A DNA stretch of 50,263 nucleotides from an uncultured Prevotella sp. (lineage in GTDB: Bacteria > Bacteroidota > Bacteroidia > Bacteroidales > Bacteroidaceae): assembly GCA_905235835.1 (NCBI GenBank), contig CAJONQ010000020.1, positions 1-50,263 on the forward strand, in the 5' to 3' direction. Below the pieces are notes generated by a model, which saw only the letters and a list, made by a program, of their open reading frames with translations, was not told where the DNA came from and made no database searches. The position numbers were made by a program, and so were the translations under genes. Shown here piece by piece: positions 1 to 7,145 of this stretch (its first letter is position 1; every line of letters starts with the position of its first letter).

Positions 1-390
1 AACAATCAGACCTTGCACGATTTGATGATTGAGATTTGCGAACTCTCTGTCTCTCGTGCATTCCTTTTCAAAGAGCAGACCTATCGTGGTCGTTGTCTTG
101 TTGCCTATAAGGACCATGTCAATGACTTGAACGAATTGTCAGACGAAGACCGTAATGCCTTTATGGCTGATGTGGCTCGTGTGACCCGTGCCATGCAGAA
201 GGCATTCAATCCCGAGAAGATCAACTATGGTGCCTATAGCGATAAGTTGTCGCATTTGCACTTCCATCTGGCACCTAAGTATGTGGACGGTCCAGACTAT
301 GGTGGCACGTTCCAGATGAATCCAGGTAAGGTATATCTCTCAGATGCGGAGTATCAGGAGATGATTGAGAAGATCAAGTCCAATCTTTAA
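1..390 (+). CDS. HIT family nucleotide-binding protein (5' partial)
   Basis: The reading frame is open from base 1, so the true start lies left of the window and only the last 129 residues are seen. The signature HLHFHLAPK (bases about 256-282) is the histidine triad that forms the active site in HIT hydrolases and transferases, which cleave nucleotide-phosphate bonds. The part before it (NDLNELSDEDRNAFMADV) is the usual helix of the fold. The substrate cannot be told from sequence. It ends 25 nt before the DUF1015 gene on the same strand, so the two are probably co-transcribed. A TTG at 13 is in frame but is an unlikely start, since coding sequence continues upstream of it. Confidence 0.88.
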   Translation, partial: NNQTLHDLMIEICELSVSRAFLFKEQTYRGRCLVAYKDHVNDLNELSDEDRNAFMADVARVTRAMQKAFNPEKINYGAYSDKLSHLHFHLAPKYVDGPDYGGTFQMNPGKVYLSDAEYQEMIEKIKSNL

Positions 391-414
391 TGTTCAATGT
401 TCAATAATTAAATC

Positions 415-1662
415 ATGGCTATCGTAAAACCATTTAAAGGAATACGCCCCCCCAAGGAATTGGTGGAGCAGGTGGAGAGTCGTCCCTATGACGTATTAGA
501 CTCTGAGGAGGCACGTGCGGAGGCTGGCGATAATGAGAAGAGTCTGTATCACATCATCAAGCCAGAGATAGACTTCCCCGTAGGTACGTCGGAGTATGAT
601 CCTCGTGTCTATGAGAAGGCAGCAGAGAATTTCCAGAAGTTTCAGGATAAGGGCTGGTTGGTACAGGACTCGCGCGAACATTATTATATATATGCTCAGA
701 CCATGAACGGTAAGACACAGTATGGCCTGGTGGTGTGTGCCCATACTGATGACTATATGAAGGGCAATATCAAGAAGCATGAGTTGACTCGCCGAGACAA
801 GGAAGAGGATCGTATGAAGCATGTTCGTGTGAACAATGCCAATATTGAACCGGTGTTCTTTGCTTATCCGGATAATACTGTTCTCGATGAGTTGATAAAA
901 CGTTATACTGACACTGAGCCAGAGTATGATTTTATTGCTCCGATTGATGGTTTCCGCCACCAGTTCTGGGTAATCGATGACGAGAAAGATATGGCAACGA
1001 TTACCGCTGAGTTTGCTAAGATGCCGTCTCTCTATATCGCTGATGGTCACCATCGTTCTGCAGCAGCCGCCTTGGTAGGTGCGGAGAAACAAAAGCAGAA
1101 TCCCAACCATAAGGGTGATGAGGAGTATAATTTCTTCATGGCTGTTTGCTTCCAGGCAAGTCAGTTGACCATTCTTGATTATAACCGTGTAGTGAAGGAT
1201 CTCAATGGCATGTCGTCTGAGGAGTTCCTTGCTGCACTTCAGGTGAACTTCATCGTGGAGGATAAGGGTACTGAGATTTATAAGCCTCAGCAGTTGCATG
1301 AGTTCTCACTATATCTCGACCAGCACTGGTATAGCTTGAAAGCAAAGGAGGGAACCTATGACAATACGGATCCTATTGGCGTGCTCGATGTAGATATCAG
1401 CAGTCGCTTGATTCTTGATGAGATACTGAATATTGGTGATTTACGTTCCTCTAAGCGTATCGACTTCGTCGGTGGGCTGCGTGGTCTGGGTGAGTTGAAA
1501 CGTCGTGTGGATAATGGTGAGATGCGTGCTGCCCTTGCCCTCTATCCAGTTACCATGCAGCAGATTATGGATATTGCTGATAGTGGAAAGATTATGCCAC
1601 CAAAGGCTACGTGGTTTGAGCCTAAACTACGCTCAGGTCTGGTTATTCATAAACTCTCGTAA
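415..1662 (+). CDS. DUF1015 family protein
   Basis: This is a 415-residue cytosolic protein of the DUF1015 family, which has no proven function. Family marks are KPFKGIRPPKE at the N terminus and the central YIADGHHRSAAAA segment, whose His-His-Arg cluster is the most conserved part. In many Bacteroidetes this gene sits near the serine biosynthesis genes serC and serA. Those would lie left of this window, so that link is only an inference. It starts at an ATG 25 nt after the HIT gene and ends 23 nt before the next gene, so an operon is likely. No signal peptide or membrane segment is seen. Confidence 0.85.
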   Translation: MAIVKPFKGIRPPKELVEQVESRPYDVLDSEEARAEAGDNEKSLYHIIKPEIDFPVGTSEYDPRVYEKAAENFQKFQDKGWLVQDSREHYYIYAQTMNGKTQYGLVVCAHTDDYMKGNIKKHELTRRDKEEDRMKHVRVNNANIEPVFFAYPDNTVLDELIKRYTDTEPEYDFIAPIDGFRHQFWVIDDEKDMATITAEFAKMPSLYIADGHHRSAAAALVGAEKQKQNPNHKGDEEYNFFMAVCFQASQLTILDYNRVVKDLNGMSSEEFLAALQVNFIVEDKGTEIYKPQQLHEFSLYLDQHWYSLKAKEGTYDNTDPIGVLDVDISSRLILDEILNIGDLRSSKRIDFVGGLRGLGELKRRVDNGEMRAALALYPVTMQQIMDIADSGKIMPPKATWFEPKLRSGLVIHKLS

Positions 1663-1685
1663 TATTGTTATCTCGTAATCTCGAA

Positions 1686-2264
1686 ATGACAGACGAGTAC
1701 AAGACCATCACAACAACAAGCGAGGGATATTACGCCGAGAAACGGAGTAAGTTCCTCGCTTTTGCTCACCATGTTGAGACTGTTGACGAGGTGAAGGATA
1801 TTCTTGCTCAGTATCGTAAGAAATATTACGATGCCCGTCATGTCTGTTATGCCTACATGTTGGGAGCGAGTAGGGAAGAATATCGTGCCAATGATGATGG
1901 AGAGCCATCTTCGACAGCAGGAAAACCTATCCTCGGACAAATTAACTCAAACGAATTGACGGATATTCTCATTGTGGTAGTACGTTATTATGGTGGGGTT
2001 AATCTGGGAACCAGTGGGTTGATAGTTGCTTATAGGGAATCTGCTGCAGATGCCATCTCTCATGCAACGATTGAGACTCGTCAAGTGGAAGAGGTTATCA
2101 CATATTCTTTTGCTTATCCACAAATGAATGATGTGATGCGTATAGTCAAAGAGATGAATCCCCGTATTCTCTCACAGACCTTTGACAATACTTGTGAGAT
2201 TAAATTGTCTATTCGTCAGGGTGAGGCAGAGCAGTTGCGCAACCGACTGGCTAAATTATTATGA
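1686..2264 (+). CDS. YigZ / IMPACT family protein
   Basis: This is a 192-residue protein of the UPF0029/IMPACT family. The N-terminal domain shows SKFLAFAHHV, the ARHVCYAYMLG segment, DDGEPSSTAGKPIL and VRYYGGVNLGTSGL, all typical of YigZ. A smaller C-terminal ferredoxin-like domain follows. Bacterial members are linked to translation or nucleic-acid binding, but the exact role is unknown. ATG 1686 is chosen over the upstream in-frame TTG 1665 because the protein then begins MTDEYKTIT, as in relatives. The TTG version would add residues encoded by a short repeat-like stretch. It is the last gene before tRNA-Ser. Confidence 0.85.
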   Translation: MTDEYKTITTTSEGYYAEKRSKFLAFAHHVETVDEVKDILAQYRKKYYDARHVCYAYMLGASREEYRANDDGEPSSTAGKPILGQINSNELTDILIVVVRYYGGVNLGTSGLIVAYRESAADAISHATIETRQVEEVITYSFAYPQMNDVMRIVKEMNPRILSQTFDNTCEIKLSIRQGEAEQLRNRLAKLL

Positions 2265-2280
2265 TTTATCTAAAGATTAA

Positions 2281-2312
2281 TTTGGTGGAATCAAATATTT
2301 GCACTACCTTTG
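2281..2312 (+). promoter_or_regulatory. Promoter of tRNA-Ser, Bacteroidetes type
   Basis: TTTG at 2281-2284 and TACCTTTG at 2305-2312 are 20 nt apart, a full match to the Bacteroidetes housekeeping consensus. It lies 13 nt before the mature tRNA 5' end. Confidence 0.85.
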
Positions 2313-2325
2313 CACTCACTTAATT

Positions 2326-2413
2326 GGAAGGTTGGCAGAGTGACCGAATGCGCTGGACTCGAAATCCGGTATACCCCTTTCGGGTATCGGGGGTTTGAAT
2401 CCCTCACCTTCCG
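2326..2413 (+). tRNA. tRNA-Ser(CGA)
   Basis: This is an 88-nt type II tRNA. The 7-bp acceptor stem is GGAAGGT with ACCTTCC, and the discriminator base is G, as usual for serine. The anticodon stem CTGGA/TCCGG encloses the loop CTCGAAA, giving anticodon CGA. A long variable arm built around CCCCTTTCGGGTAT is typical of tRNA-Ser. The 3' CCA is not encoded. The 3' end is the attachment site of the element that follows. Confidence 0.96.
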
Positions 2414-2418
2414 CAAAA
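2397..2418 (+). other. attL: left attachment site of the integrated element
   Basis: The tRNA 3' end GAATCCCTCACCTTCCGC (2397-2414) recurs exactly at 13685-13702. The shifted 17-mer CCTCACCTTCCGCAAAA (2402-2418) recurs at 13587-13603. A recombinase gene starts 240 nt to the right. Which right copy pairs with this site in excision is unresolved; the longer-shared element flank (the AAAA) favours 13587-13603. Confidence 0.75.
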
Positions 2419-2448
2419 GGAGCCTCACTCTCCGCAAGTATCGTAAAT

Positions 2449-2473
2449 GGGAACCCAATCGGTTCCCTTTTTT
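2449..2473 (+). terminator. Intrinsic terminator after tRNA-Ser
   Basis: GGGAACC, a 5-nt loop, GGTTCCC, then TTTTTT. It lies inside the element, so the element supplies a new terminator for the tRNA it interrupts. Confidence 0.85.
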
Positions 2474-2492
2474 AATGTCTGATCGTCAGCAC

Positions 2493-2649
2493 CTTACAAT
2501 TGTAAGTATTTGAGAATGACCCTAATAGAGGGATGGACACCTCAAAAATGCAATACCGCATTATGAAGCATCACGCAACATCATGACCAGCTAATGTATT
2601 ATAAGGTGTATTATAGCCCTCCGTAACAAAGGTCTAACTATAATACATT
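2493..2649. repeat. Palindrome and TGTATTATA repeats before the integrase
   Basis: CTTACAATTGTAAG (2493-2506) is a perfect 14-bp palindrome. AATGTATTATA (2593-2603) is inverted exactly as TATAATACATT (2639-2649). A third copy, TGTATTATA, is at 2607-2615. Their place between attL and the integrase start suits recombinase arm sites or an operator on int. That role is inferred. Confidence 0.5.
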
Positions 2650-2655
2650 TTGCTT

Positions 2656-3810
2656 ATGACAATCAAAACACCGCTTGTCCAGTACGTTTGGAACCGTTAC
2701 GGGAAAGCAACCTCCAAGAAGGAGGCTGTCGTCGAACTTCGTATCACCTACGAACGCAGACAGAAGTACATTTCAACCAACATTTGGCTGTTGCCCAAGC
2801 ATTGGCGCAACGGCACAGTAGTTAATCGTGTGGATGCGATCCAACTCAATCAGACACTTGACAAACTGATTGTTGAGGTCAGGAAAGTCATTTTTGAGAT
2901 GATGGAGGAAGATTGCATCGACATCTATTCCATCCCAAACAGGCTCAAACGCCTTCGTACAGGTGGAATCTCATTCATTGAGTTCTGCCAGAAGCGAGCT
3001 GAGATTAGGAGCTATAACAAGTCATCTGATAGCGCGAAGCGTTATGAGCGATTTATGCGCAAGTTCATAGAATGGGGTGAAATTGAGCACTGGGAGGACA
3101 TCAACGAAGAGAATATCATTGCCTTTGATGGTTATCTCGCAAGCAAGGGATTCAAGCCCTACTCCAAGTGGCAAAACTATCACCGTTTTCTCAATTCATT
3201 CATCATCGACGCTGTCAATGAAGGTCTTCTCACAAAGAACCCATATAAGTGGGTGCAGATTGAAAAGGAGAAGTCCAGAACTGGCATCGGTAAGTACCTT
3301 ACTCCTGAAGAGTTTGAGAAAATTCGTTCAGTACGGATGACAACAGACAGTCTCGAAAGAGTACGTGACCTCTTTGTGTTTCAGACTTACACTTGCATGG
3401 CATTTACGGATATGTCAGCATTTGATGCCAGTAAGATCCAGGAGGTGAAGGGTATGAAGGTCTATAGTGCCAAGCGCAATAAGACCAAAGAGACCTTCAC
3501 CATTCCTTTGCTTTCTCCAGCTCTCGTTATCTTGAAGAAGTACAAGAATAAGCTTCCACTAATAAGCAACGTAAAGTACAACGAGTACCTGAAGATTGTG
3601 GCGCAGGCTGCAGGAATCGACAAACCCGTGTCGAGTCACTGGGCCCGCCATACTGGCGCGACTTTACTTCTCAATCAAGGCGGGCTTGATATGAAGATTG
3701 TAGCCAAGATATGTGGTCACTCTTCTACTCGTATCACTGAAAAGGTATATGCTAAGCTATTGGATGAATCCGTTGTAGATGCTATGGCTGGAATAAATGA
3801 GAAAATATAA
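2656..3810 (+). CDS. Tyrosine-type site-specific recombinase (integrase)
   Basis: This 384-residue phage-integrase family protein probably catalyses integration into and excision from the tRNA-Ser gene. An N-terminal arm-binding domain is followed by a SAM-like core-binding domain (about residues 95-200). The C-terminal catalytic domain has HWARHTG (His about 328, Arg about 331), the GHSS histidine (about 355) and the nucleophile Tyr365 in KVYAKL. Where the first catalytic arginine is expected, the sequence reads YTCMAFTDM, with no arginine at that spot. The Bacteroides IntDOT-like group is known for the same lack. ATG 2656 is preferred to TTG 2650. It is the first gene of the element and reads away from the tRNA. 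Confidence 0.93.
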   Translation: MTIKTPLVQYVWNRYGKATSKKEAVVELRITYERRQKYISTNIWLLPKHWRNGTVVNRVDAIQLNQTLDKLIVEVRKVIFEMMEEDCIDIYSIPNRLKRLRTGGISFIEFCQKRAEIRSYNKSSDSAKRYERFMRKFIEWGEIEHWEDINEENIIAFDGYLASKGFKPYSKWQNYHRFLNSFIIDAVNEGLLTKNPYKWVQIEKEKSRTGIGKYLTPEEFEKIRSVRMTTDSLERVRDLFVFQTYTCMAFTDMSAFDASKIQEVKGMKVYSAKRNKTKETFTIPLLSPALVILKKYKNKLPLISNVKYNEYLKIVAQAAGIDKPVSSHWARHTGATLLLNQGGLDMKIVAKICGHSSTRITEKVYAKLLDESVVDAMAGINEKI

Positions 3811-4013
3811 AGTCACGCGAACATTATTATAATATATGGAAAATAGTATAATACGGCCTCATCCACCACCCCAAAGGTTCGATTTTAACATTTCTGAGCC
3901 ACTTTGGGTCGTAAAATTGTTAATATACGACTTTTAATTTTTCAAGGCTCTCTCGTTGGGTCAAAATCTCTATTTTTGCGGCATGAACAAATAAATATAA
4001 AAAACGACTTCAT
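3811..4013. other. Intergenic region between integrase and HTH gene
   Basis: About 200 nt. It holds an imperfect dyad (CCCCAAAG near 3870 and CTTTGGG near 3902) and the promoter module described for 3908-3978. No gene is seen. Confidence 0.5.
3908..3978 (+). promoter_or_regulatory. Promoter with shared element operator, copy 1
   Basis: TAAAATTGTTAATATAC (3912-3928) is flanked by GTCG and GACT, so it sits inside a GTCGTA/TACGAC inverted repeat. The -7 box TATTTTTG is at 3971-3978, with 42 nt between. There is no TTTG at the -33 position. The same arrangement occurs at 9048-9118 (minus) and 9328-9394 (plus). It drives the gene at 4014. Confidence 0.6.
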
Positions 4014-4271
4014 ATGGACATACAGCTCAGCGAGAAACAAATGGATTTGATTGCCCTAAAGACGGCTAAGATTATCCTTAGGAAAATGAAGGAGGACGAA
4101 GAACCTCCCCGTGAAATGGTACGCTCAAAGGAAGCTGCTCGCATCCTCGGAATAAGCGAGAAACATCTGAGACGTATCAAGGAACGTTTTCCACACATAA
4201 AAAGTGGAAATAACAATCAGGGGCATCTACTCTTTGTAAAAGATGCACTGTTGAAAGAATATGCAAAGTAA
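4014..4271 (+). CDS. Helix-turn-helix protein, excisionase-like
   Basis: This is an 85-residue basic protein. Residues about 38-84 (RSKEAARILGISEKHLRRIK, then HLLFVKDALLKEYAK) form a winged helix-turn-helix of the MerR/Xis type common in Bacteroidetes mobile elements. Such proteins bind DNA at attachment sites to direct excision or act as regulators, and either is possible here. It follows the shared operator promoter and is followed after 20 nt by the next gene, so the two form an operon. It is a candidate for the factor that binds the operator found before three element genes, though that is inference. Confidence 0.8.
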   Translation: MDIQLSEKQMDLIALKTAKIILRKMKEDEEPPREMVRSKEAARILGISEKHLRRIKERFPHIKSGNNNQGHLLFVKDALLKEYAK

Positions 4272-4291
4272 CCCATAGATGAGAAACAAAT

Positions 4292-4603
4292 ATGGAAGAT
4301 GAACTAAGGAAGAAGATGGATGAGCTCCGGCAGTATGCTGTTGAGCATATCACTCGTAAAGGATTTCACACAGGACGTAAGTGGCTGGAGGACTCTTTTA
4401 ATGAGTTCTACTCAGCAATAAGTACTCCTGGAGTAAAGATTTCCAGAGATAGCGACATTGGTCACCGCCAACTATTAGCACAACGCGTAGCTATTGAGTG
4501 CATTCGCGACCTTGACACTGAACAATTGAAACAACTCGATGACGTGTTGGGAGATATCGCACAACACCCACCAAACGAACAAACCAGAGGTTATAAAAGA
4601 TAA
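4292..4603 (+). CDS. Hypothetical element protein, 103 residues
   Basis: I do not recognise this protein. It is predicted to be mostly helical and charged, with no signal peptide or membrane segment. It begins MEDELRKKMDELRQYAVEHI and ends in a polar tail (HPPNEQTRGYKR). It lies 20 nt after the helix-turn-helix gene and before the DUF3987 gene, which suggests a part in element replication or its control. The start codon is placed by that short gap. Confidence 0.65.
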   Translation: MEDELRKKMDELRQYAVEHITRKGFHTGRKWLEDSFNEFYSAISTPGVKISRDSDIGHRQLLAQRVAIECIRDLDTEQLKQLDDVLGDIAQHPPNEQTRGYKR

Positions 4604-4636
4604 CAATGAGGATGACATTAACAAGATTACATCCAT

Positions 4637-4706
4637 AAAAAGAAAGTCCCGAGTATTTCTACTCGGGAAGCTGTTCAGAGAACTGCGTGAACTTTCATCT
4701 GTTGCG
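4637..4706 (-). ncRNA. Candidate small RNA on the minus strand, about 68 nt
   Basis: On the minus strand a good promoter (CTTG, 20 nt, TAACTTTG; plus coordinates 4711-4742) is followed about 50 nt later by a perfect 9-bp hairpin, TCCCGAGTA/TACTCGGGA with a 4-nt loop (4647-4668). The RNA then reads CTTTCTTTTT, an intrinsic terminator. No convincing ORF lies between. The transcript would be antisense to the leader of the DUF3987 gene if plus-strand transcription reads through from 4292. A role in replication or copy control is inferred. Confidence 0.55.
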
Positions 4707-4735
4707 GAGGCAAAGTTACGCATAATTCTCTGAAC
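4673..4735. repeat. 10-bp inverted repeat before the DUF3987 gene
   Basis: GTTCAGAGAA (4673-4682) and TTCTCTGAAC (4726-4735) are exact inverted copies. They flank the minus-strand -7 box. They could form a hairpin in a plus-strand mRNA or bind a regulator. Confidence 0.55.
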
Positions 4736-4742
4736 TGCCAAG
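4711..4742 (-). promoter_or_regulatory. Minus-strand promoter of the candidate small RNA
   Basis: Read on the minus strand: CTTG (4742-4739), 20 nt, TAACTTTG (4718-4711). Three of four -33 bases and all fixed -7 bases match the Bacteroidetes consensus. Confidence 0.6.
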
Positions 4743-4785
4743 TTTTTGAAAATAAATTCTTTTATTTTAATAATTCAGAAGTATT

Positions 4786-6027
4786 ATGAAACTTGATTTT
4801 GATTTTTTACCAGGCTATTTGCAAGAAATTGTACAAAAACTGGCAGACGTTTTTCAGATTGATAGTGCCTATTCCCTAACAGGCTTGTTTGCGGCAGCTG
4901 CTGCTGCCCAAGGTGATCGCTATCAAATAATAGATCCTAAAGGATACCGCAATGCATCTGCGCTATGGCTGTGTCAAGTAGGCATTAGCGGCTACGGTAA
5001 AAGTGAATGTGGCGCATGGTTAATGGATCCGTTATTGGAGCGTGACGAAGAATGGCATATGGAATATAAAAGAGAATATGGTCGCTGGCTGGCTTTGGAT
5101 GCAAAGGAAAGAGGCGAGCAACCAGTAGAAAGGAAATTAGTTCTCAATGACTATACCCCAGAAGCATTGTTCGATGCGATGGAAAAGGCAGGTGTAAACG
5201 GCATTCTTCTGTATCGAGACGAATTGGCAGGATGGTTGAAGGATATTGGACGATATGGAAAATCTGGTGAAGTTGAACAATATCTCTCTGCCTGGTCACA
5301 AAAAGCTGTAAGGGTTACTCGGCTTGGGCGTGATGACAATTTCATCAAGAGACCTTGCTTTAACGTTTTTGGAGGGATTCAGCCAGATATCATGCACGAA
5401 TTATTGGGTAAAGATGATTTAATTGCAAATGGTTTTAATTCTCGACTTTTGTTTGTGTATGCTGATGAGAATTTTTCTTTGAATTATTTCAAGGAAAATA
5501 TACCAGATTCTATGAAAGTTGCCTATAAGAGTTTAATAGATAGACTTCTGCAAACCGCTTGTACAGAAGTTAGATTTAGTTCTGCTGCAGAACATTCTTT
5601 TTTAGCATATTGGGAAGATCTGCAGAAGAGGAAGGTCTATGCAAGAAATATGTGTAGACAGCTATATTCCAAACTTCAAATATATGTGGAAAAGTGGGCT
5701 GGAGTTATTGAACTGTTGGCAAATGATGGTACGTCACATCACGAAATAGGCGGTAACACTATGGATATTGCAATTGCACACATGAAAGTATTTGAGGAAT
5801 GGGCGCTAAAGGCATATTCAATTATCAATCCGGATTTTAACGGTATGGGGAATTCTAAGACTCTCCTAAACAAGAGGGATACGCTTGAGCAACTTATCCG
5901 TAATTACCCAAATATGAACAAAAATCTTGTCAGCCTGGGTCTTGGGATAAGTCGTTCTCTACTATCGCCTTGCCGAAAAAAGGTAGTACCCCCTGAGATG
6001 AACACTGAAAAAGATGCAAATAATTGA
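4786..6027 (+). CDS. DUF3987 family P-loop ATPase, element replication
   Basis: This 413-residue cytosolic protein belongs to DUF3987, a family typical of Bacteroidetes mobilizable elements and probably a replicative helicase-like or primase-associated ATPase. A Walker A loop, GISGYGKS, is at about residues 66-73. A Walker B-like strand, ILLYRDELAGWL, follows near 140-150. The C-terminal 60 residues (NYPNMNKNLVSLGLGISRSLL) look like a small helix-turn-helix. It is followed after about 250 nt by the Toprim primase gene, which supports a joint role in copying the excised element. The region before it carries the candidate small RNA and a 10-bp inverted repeat. Confidence 0.82.
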   Translation: MKLDFDFLPGYLQEIVQKLADVFQIDSAYSLTGLFAAAAAAQGDRYQIIDPKGYRNASALWLCQVGISGYGKSECGAWLMDPLLERDEEWHMEYKREYGRWLALDAKERGEQPVERKLVLNDYTPEALFDAMEKAGVNGILLYRDELAGWLKDIGRYGKSGEVEQYLSAWSQKAVRVTRLGRDDNFIKRPCFNVFGGIQPDIMHELLGKDDLIANGFNSRLLFVYADENFSLNYFKENIPDSMKVAYKSLIDRLLQTACTEVRFSSAAEHSFLAYWEDLQKRKVYARNMCRQLYSKLQIYVEKWAGVIELLANDGTSHHEIGGNTMDIAIAHMKVFEEWALKAYSIINPDFNGMGNSKTLLNKRDTLEQLIRNYPNMNKNLVSLGLGISRSLLSPCRKKVVPPEMNTEKDANN

Positions 6028-6044
6028 TTCTCAGAGTTCAATGA

Positions 6045-6165
6045 TGTTCACTTGTGTTCACATAGGATTATGTCGATTTCCGATTTTCTTACAAAGGAAG
6101 GTGAACATAGGTGAACATAAAAAACAGCGACACACAAAGGAGAAACAGTAAATGTTCATGTTCAC
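6045..6165. repeat. Six TGTTCA-type repeats before the primase
   Basis: TGTTCAC occurs at 6045-6051 and 6055-6061 (10-bp phase). Its inverse, GTGAACA, is at 6101-6107 and 6111-6117 (again 10-bp phase). TGTTCAT then TGTTCAC follow at 6153-6159 and 6159-6165. Phased copies in both orientations between two replication genes suit iterons of a replication origin or an operator array. The function is inferred. Confidence 0.6.
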
Positions 6166-6279
6166 TTAGAGGGGATGGCTTCATCTGAGAAGCATAAGGG
6201 AAAAGTTGTGTTTCTTCACGTGCGCGTTTGCGACATGATAAAAAAATTACATAATTTCAATGGAAATCATATCAATAAT

Positions 6280-7140
6280 ATGAACATTCAACAGATAAAA
6301 GAGAAATACACTTGCTTGGATTATTTGGGCAAACCTGCAAAGAAGGTGGCACATGGCTATCTCTATCATGCACCATGGAGAGAGGATAAGCACCCCTCAT
6401 TGTCTGTTACGCCAGATGGTCGGGGCTGGCACGATTTAGCCACTGGAGCCAAAGGGAGTGTAATAGATCTTGTGATGACCCATTTGAACACTCGCAACTT
6501 CAGGAGGGTTATTGAAGAACTGGAGAAGGTTCGACCAGATTCTTTTTCCTTTCCTCAGTCAAATACTTTTGACGGAGAAAAAGAAAAAGGACTGGAGTAC
6601 ACACGCTTTGAATTGGTGCCGCTACAATCCCAGGGACTGTACGCATACCTCTACAAGCGTGGTATCAATATCGAGATTGCCAAGCAGTTCCTTCAGGAAG
6701 CCAGGTACTCTTATAAGCAGACAGATGATGGCACGTACATCTACACGCTGGCATATCAGAATGACAAAGGTGGTGTGGAGATGCGCAACAGCATCAAGAA
6801 GCACTCCAAGGCTCCCAAGGGGATAACCACTCACTTTGACCGAGGAAATGCGCCTGTGGTTGTTTTTGAAGGATTCATGGATATGCTGTCGTTCGCTACT
6901 CTCTGCGGTGGAGTCAAGCATAACTATATAGTTCTGAACTCCATCGTTAATAAGCAAACTGCTGTAGATGTGCTTCGAGAGTACGACAACACAATCTATC
7001 TCTGTCTTGACAATGATAATGCCGGAAGAGAAACAACCAGACGTATGATGGAGCAACTTCCAGCAGCCGTTGACATAAGTTGCCGATTCGCGCCTTATAA
7101 AGATGTGAATGACTACCTCTGCAGGAATATGCACAGTTAA
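6280..7140 (+). CDS. Toprim-domain DNA primase of the element
   Basis: This is a 286-residue primase-like protein. The N-terminal part (YLYHAPWREDKHPSLSVTPD, then WHDLATGAKGSVIDLVM) matches the DnaG zinc-binding domain fold, but the zinc cysteines and histidines are not all present. The Toprim domain follows, with VVVFEGFMDMLSF (acidic metal ligand) and YLCLDNDNAGRETTRRM (DxD plus G-R). ATG 6280 is chosen because MNIQQIKEKYTCLDYL matches the usual beginning; an in-frame ATG at 6175 would add 35 atypical residues. It presumably makes primers on the single-stranded or excised element. Its neighbours are the DUF3987 gene and, convergently, the relaxase. Confidence 0.85.
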   Translation: MNIQQIKEKYTCLDYLGKPAKKVAHGYLYHAPWREDKHPSLSVTPDGRGWHDLATGAKGSVIDLVMTHLNTRNFRRVIEELEKVRPDSFSFPQSNTFDGEKEKGLEYTRFELVPLQSQGLYAYLYKRGINIEIAKQFLQEARYSYKQTDDGTYIYTLAYQNDKGGVEMRNSIKKHSKAPKGITTHFDRGNAPVVVFEGFMDMLSFATLCGGVKHNYIVLNSIVNKQTAVDVLREYDNTIYLCLDNDNAGRETTRRMMEQLPAAVDISCRFAPYKDVNDYLCRNMHS

Positions 7141-7145
7141 AGAGG

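Noticed and set aside
496..1299. 267-codon minus-strand frame
   Set aside because: Antisense to the DUF1015 gene, with no family likeness.
2310..2513. Plus-strand frame across tRNA-Ser
   Set aside because: It reads through a tRNA and its terminator.
4475..4741. 88-codon minus-strand frame starting TTG
   Set aside because: It would begin at the -33 region of the small-RNA promoter and cross its terminator; a small RNA explains the signals better.
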